In this document: positions 6,962 through 9,560 of the stretch, piece after piece
Layout: each line of letters opens with the position of its first letter
How positions within the stretch are numbered: the stretch's first letter is position 1
Source of the DNA: Candidatus Microgenomatus auricola
GTDB lineage: Bacteria > Patescibacteriota > Patescibacteriia > UBA9570 > XYC2-FULL-38-9
NCBI GenBank assembly: GCA_005239655.1
Contig: SBBP01000149.1
Location: 1 to 9,560, forward strand
Length of the DNA stretch: 9,560 nt
Direction of reading: 5' to 3'
Made by a program: the position numbers and the translations under genes
The notes under the pieces: generated by a model
Database searches by the model: none
The model's input: only the letters and a program-made list of their open reading frames with translations
What the model was told of the DNA's origin: nothing

Positions 6962-8029
6962 ATGTCCGTCATCCTACGCAATATTCAAATTCCGCTGTTC
7001 ATCAAAATTGAAACTGGTTGTCTTCGGGATATTCGCAAGGTCCTGGATGAACAGTATTTGCATTTTGAGAAGCCGCTGATTATTTCTGAACCACATATTT
7101 TAGAGCTCGGCGGTAATGACGTCGTGAATGCGTTCGGCCAACCCGCAACGATCTTGCTCAAGGAAAATTCCATTGCTGAAGGGAGACGCATTGCAGCAGA
7201 GGTACGTGAGAAAGGCAACGATCTCATTATCAGTATCGGCGGAGGACGAGTGCTCGACCTGGGTAAATACGCGGCGACGAAGGCGCAAGTCAACTACATT
7301 TCCGTCCCCACCACTCCATCGAATGATGCCATTTGTTCGCCGGTTGCGGTCCTCAAAAATGAAGATGGTGTTACGGAAAGTATAAACGTGAACATGCCCG
7401 TTGGTATTTTAGTCGACTCACTGATGTTGACCTCTTCACCCGAAGCGCAGATCCGTGCTGGTGTCGGCGACTTGCTTTCCAAATTTTCTTCCATTGCCGA
7501 TTGGCGTCTTGCGTACGCCGAAGGGAAAGAACGCATGGATGATTTTGCGGCGTCGCTGGCGTTGTCCAGTGCACAACTCATCTTCGAGTCATTCAACTGC
7601 AAAGTGATCAATCTCAACGATCCGAAATTCCTGAACAAACTCATGAACGGTTTGATTGTTGCCGGTGTATCGATGAATATTGCTGGCAGTTCACGACCGT
7701 GCTCTGGTTCTGAACATAAAATTTCACATGCGATTGACGCTCTCTTTCCCGGAACATCGCTGCATGGTTTGCAAGTGGCCTTTGGCATGCTGTTTGCGAT
7801 GTTCTTGCGCAAAGAGTCGATTGAACCCTTTGTCCACATCTACACTCTGCTACAATTGCCGATGACGCACCAACAACTCGGCTTGACTGATGAACAGATG
7901 GCTCAGGTCTTGCTGAAAGCTCCGTCCACACGTGAACGCTACACAATTCTCGAAAAAATTGGCATCACTCCGGAGCGTGCAGCATCATTGATCACAGAAT
8001 ACAATGGATTCATCAAACACTACCTCTAA
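6962..8029 (+). CDS. egsA: Glycerol-1-phosphate dehydrogenase (G1PDH/AraM-like)
   Basis: This 355-residue cytoplasmic enzyme of the Fe-ADH/dehydroquinate synthase-like superfamily would reduce dihydroxyacetone phosphate to sn-glycerol-1-phosphate with NAD(P)H. The key blocks are those of G1PDH: IGGGRVLDLGKYAA (92-105) for the dinucleotide, PTTPSNDAICSP (116-127), AGVGDLLSK (166-174) followed by a DWRLA block (180-184), AGSSRPCSGSEH (241-252), and GTSLHG (264-269). The expected metal ligands Asp170, His252 and His268 are all present, so the enzyme looks active. G1PDH is known from archaeal lipid synthesis and from AraM of Bacillus. Here no prenyl transferase (GGGPS/PcrB-type) lies nearby. Instead it sits 5 bp after a cytidylyltransferase and overlaps a CDP-alcohol phosphotransferase by 26 bp, so its product is probably activated with CTP. 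A related polyol phosphate as product cannot be excluded. Confidence 0.88.
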   Translation: MSVILRNIQIPLFIKIETGCLRDIRKVLDEQYLHFEKPLIISEPHILELGGNDVVNAFGQPATILLKENSIAEGRRIAAEVREKGNDLIISIGGGRVLDLGKYAATKAQVNYISVPTTPSNDAICSPVAVLKNEDGVTESINVNMPVGILVDSLMLTSSPEAQIRAGVGDLLSKFSSIADWRLAYAEGKERMDDFAASLALSSAQLIFESFNCKVINLNDPKFLNKLMNGLIVAGVSMNIAGSSRPCSGSEHKISHAIDALFPGTSLHGLQVAFGMLFAMFLRKESIEPFVHIYTLLQLPMTHQQLGLTDEQMAQVLLKAPSTRERYTILEKIGITPERAASLITEYNGFIKHYL

Positions 8030-8771
8030 TGTGAATTCGCAGGTTTCGCATGCGGGAATTTCTCCACGCAGCGTCATCAAAAAAGAAGACGGCGTTTTGG
8101 GCTACTACTTTTCGGCACAAGTGGCAAACCTGATCGTCCGTGCATGTGCTCGCTTGCCGATTCGCCCAAACCACTACACATTCACCTCTCTTGTTCTCGG
8201 TTTGGCGGCGGCATCACTCTTCACACGTGGCGACTACAGCACAAACATCATTGGGTTAGTCATTTTGCACCTATCATTTATTTTTGATTGCTGTGATGGA
8301 CAACTGTCTCGTTTAAAGGGCTTGAGTTCAACAATGGGTCACTGGTTTGACTACCACTCTGACAAAATAAAGGACGGTGCTGCTCTGCTCGGCCTGACCT
8401 ACGGCGTCTACCACAGCGGCACTGCCGATGCATGGATCTTCATGGTGGCGTATGTCACTATTTTCTTCCAGTTTTTACGCAACATTACGGCACTCAACCG
8501 CGACAACTTTCTCCTTGAACACGAAGGCAAAAAAGATCGTGCACATACGTTCATTGCTGAAAAGGGAAATCAGCTGCTTCGCACTCTCAAACATTCATCA
8601 TTGTTCAAGCTCTCTGACCGCGTTTTGCTGTTTACGGTGGCCATCGTGTTCGATCTTGTCAAAGAAGGAATCATTCTCTATGCTCTTTTAGAGACCATCT
8701 ACGCACTGTTGTCCGCATTCCTGAACTATCGCCTTTTCTATCGATTTGATTCACAGCAACAAAAAAAATAG
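8004..8771 (+). CDS. CDP-alcohol phosphotransferase (CDP-OH-P transferase family)
   Basis: This is an integral membrane enzyme of 255 residues, probably with 6 helices. It would move a phospho-alcohol from a CDP donor to an acceptor alcohol, releasing CMP. The family signature D-x2-D-G-x2-A-R-x8-G-x3-D-x3-D is present and correctly spaced: Asp95, Asp98, Gly99, Arg103, Gly112, Asp116 and Asp120. The only change is Ser102 in place of the usual Ala. An N-terminal KKEDG motif (26-30) and PIRPNHYTF (52-60), the family's PN-x-x-T block, precede it. The ATG at 8004 overlaps the G1PDH end by 26 bp. A GTG at 8031, just after that stop, would remove 9 residues and is a real alternative, as neither has a Shine-Dalgarno site. 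The neighbours suggest CDP-glycerol (from G1P) as donor. The acceptor could be another phospho-alcohol, a lipid or a glycan. The usual phosphatidylglycerophosphate or phosphatidylserine roles are less likely given this operon. Confidence 0.88.
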   Translation: MDSSNTTSNVNSQVSHAGISPRSVIKKEDGVLGYYFSAQVANLIVRACARLPIRPNHYTFTSLVLGLAAASLFTRGDYSTNIIGLVILHLSFIFDCCDGQLSRLKGLSSTMGHWFDYHSDKIKDGAALLGLTYGVYHSGTADAWIFMVAYVTIFFQFLRNITALNRDNFLLEHEGKKDRAHTFIAEKGNQLLRTLKHSSLFKLSDRVLLFTVAIVFDLVKEGIILYALLETIYALLSAFLNYRLFYRFDSQQQKK

Positions 8772-8772
8772 T

Positions 8773-8967
8773 ATGCAAATCACTCTGTCGAATGAACTCA
8801 CGAAAAAACTGGAGGAACGTGTTGCACAGAGCAGCGAATTTCCATCTGTGGAAGCCTACGTGCAATACGTACTCGAAGAAGTCCTGAAGCAGACAGAAAC
8901 GACATATACAAAGGACCAAGAAGCCGCAGTGAAGGAACGGTTGGAGAATTTAGGTTACCTCGAGTAG
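8773..8967 (+). CDS. Small ribbon-helix-helix-like protein with LGYL tail
   Basis: This is a 64-residue protein starting at the ATG one base after the previous stop. The N-terminal MQITLSNELTKKLEERV pattern (a short beta-strand, then an amphipathic helix), followed by a turn and a second helix (SVEAYVQYVLEEVL, about 25-38), matches the CopG/ribbon-helix-helix layout. The acidic C-terminal part ends in AVKERLENLGYLE, a helix-plus-LGYL ending that resembles the extreme C-terminus of many arylsulfatases. It could be an autoregulator or a small protein partner of the neighbouring enzymes. The RHH call rests on secondary-structure pattern only. A TTG at 8746 in the same frame would add 9 residues but overlaps the previous gene, and is disfavoured. 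The A-rich stretch before the ATG is the only translation-related signal seen. The gene lies within the operon, 9 bp before the sulfotransferase. Confidence 0.7.
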   Translation: MQITLSNELTKKLEERVAQSSEFPSVEAYVQYVLEEVLKQTETTYTKDQEAAVKERLENLGYLE

Positions 8968-8976
8968 CATCTTGCC

Positions 8977-9560
8977 ATGATCGTTTCGCACGCGCACAAG
9001 TTTATCTTCACAAAGCCGCGCAAGGTTGCGGGCACAAGTATTGAGGTTGCGTTGTCAAAGTATTGCGGACCAAACGACATCATCACACCGAATGTTTCGT
9101 CAACGGCGATTGACAAGGACGCGTACACCGACTACGCACGTAATCATAGCGGATTTTTTAATCACATGCGGCCTGCGCGTATTCAGCAGAAGATCGGGAA
9201 AAAAGCGTGGGACGACTATTTTGTCTTTACGATCGTGCGTAATCCCTGGGACATGCTTGTCTCCAGGTATTTTTGGAACAAGAAGGGCGCAACACCGCAA
9301 AAAACCGTTCGACAGGTGATCGGTGAACTAAAGAATGATCCCGCAAACGTGGATCGCTACGGGAAACTCTTTTTTGCGCTGTGGAGAAAACTTCGTGCAA
9401 AAGAATTATCACCAGAGGACGACTTTAAGACGTTTCTCAAGAAACTCCCGCACAATATCTCCAACAGCAAATACTACTTTGATTTCAACGGAAAACCATG
9501 GAACGATTTTGTGATTCGCTACGAACATCTCGCCGAAGATTATAAAACCGTCTGCGAAAA
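8977..9560 (+). CDS. PAPS-dependent sulfotransferase, 3' truncated
   Basis: The frame is open from the ATG at 8977 to the window end: 194 full residues and two further bases. The N-terminus has KPRKVAGTSIE (13-23), the 5'-phosphosulfate-binding loop in which Lys16 and GTS (19-21) would bind PAPS. A second block, FTIVRNPWDMLVSRYFW (84-100), is the 3'-phosphate-binding motif, with Arg88 and Ser96 in the expected places. This is the Sulfotransfer_2-type layout and indicates transfer of sulfate to a hydroxyl of a carbohydrate or lipid. There is no signal peptide or membrane anchor in the visible part, so a cytoplasmic enzyme acting on a precursor before export is likely. It sits 9 bp after the small RHH-like gene, so it belongs to the operon. 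It follows that PAPS synthesis should exist elsewhere in the genome; none is seen here. Its acceptor is unknown. Confidence 0.87.
   Translation, partial: MIVSHAHKFIFTKPRKVAGTSIEVALSKYCGPNDIITPNVSSTAIDKDAYTDYARNHSGFFNHMRPARIQQKIGKKAWDDYFVFTIVRNPWDMLVSRYFWNKKGATPQKTVRQVIGELKNDPANVDRYGKLFFALWRKLRAKELSPEDDFKTFLKKLPHNISNSKYYFDFNGKPWNDFVIRYEHLAEDYKTVCE

Noticed and set aside
6222..8029. A phosphonate (2-AEP or hydroxyethylphosphonate) pathway, which also pairs a nucleotidyltransferase with an Fe-type alcohol dehydrogenase
   Set aside because: No PEP mutase or phosphonopyruvate decarboxylase is visible, and the dehydrogenase has the specific G1PDH blocks rather than general Fe-ADH ones.
1..9560. 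Alternative genetic code (TGA as Gly, as in Gracilibacteria/Absconditabacteria)
   Set aside because: The galE and GT4 frames end at TGA exactly where the families end, and the GT4 TGA forms an ATGA junction with the next gene.
1..9560. CRISPR array, tRNA, rRNA, insertion sequence or long repeats
   Set aside because: No regularly spaced repeats, cloverleaf-like sequence, transposase or terminal inverted repeats were seen. Nearly all bases are in genes.

Overview
The window looks bacterial and carries a surface-glycan or envelope gene cluster. G+C is close to half by eye, genes are packed at spacings of 1-30 bp, the standard code fits (TGA is a true stop for galE and the GT4 gene), and no start codon has a convincing Shine-Dalgarno sequence. 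Tight packing plus missing SD sites fits a small-genome lineage such as Patescibacteria/CPR. That is a guess, since the window has no rRNA, ribosomal protein or other phylogenetic marker.

Layout. Bases 1-683 (+) hold the 3' end of a GT-C (GT39-like) membrane glycosyltransferase. Facing it across 30 bp is a two-gene minus-strand unit: galE (3535-2594), then a complete second GT-C glycosyltransferase (2573-714) whose C-terminal part resembles the first. A 107-bp divergent intergenic region (3536-3642) follows, with one candidate promoter per strand. From 3643 to the right edge all genes lie on the plus strand and form one apparent operon: a GT4 glycosyltransferase, a Wzx-type flippase, a LicC-like nucleotidyltransferase, a glycerol-1-phosphate dehydrogenase (G1PDH), a CDP-alcohol phosphotransferase, a 64-residue protein that looks like a ribbon-helix-helix protein, and a PAPS-dependent sulfotransferase cut by the window end.

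How the genes may work together. GalE would supply a UDP-galactose-type donor, GT4 would add a sugar on the cytoplasmic face, Wzx would flip the lipid-linked glycan, and the GT-C enzymes would use polyprenyl-phosphate sugars on the outer face. The central trio reads as a short pathway: DHAP to sn-glycerol-1-phosphate (G1PDH), activation to a CDP-alcohol (nucleotidyltransferase), and transfer of the phospho-alcohol to an acceptor in or at the membrane (CDP-alcohol phosphotransferase). A sulfotransferase in the same operon suggests the product is also sulfated. The family assignments are well supported by motifs. The combined pathway (CDP-glycerol-1-phosphate used to make a phosphoglycerol-decorated glycan, a lipid or a solute) is inference and is the most interesting proposal in this window.
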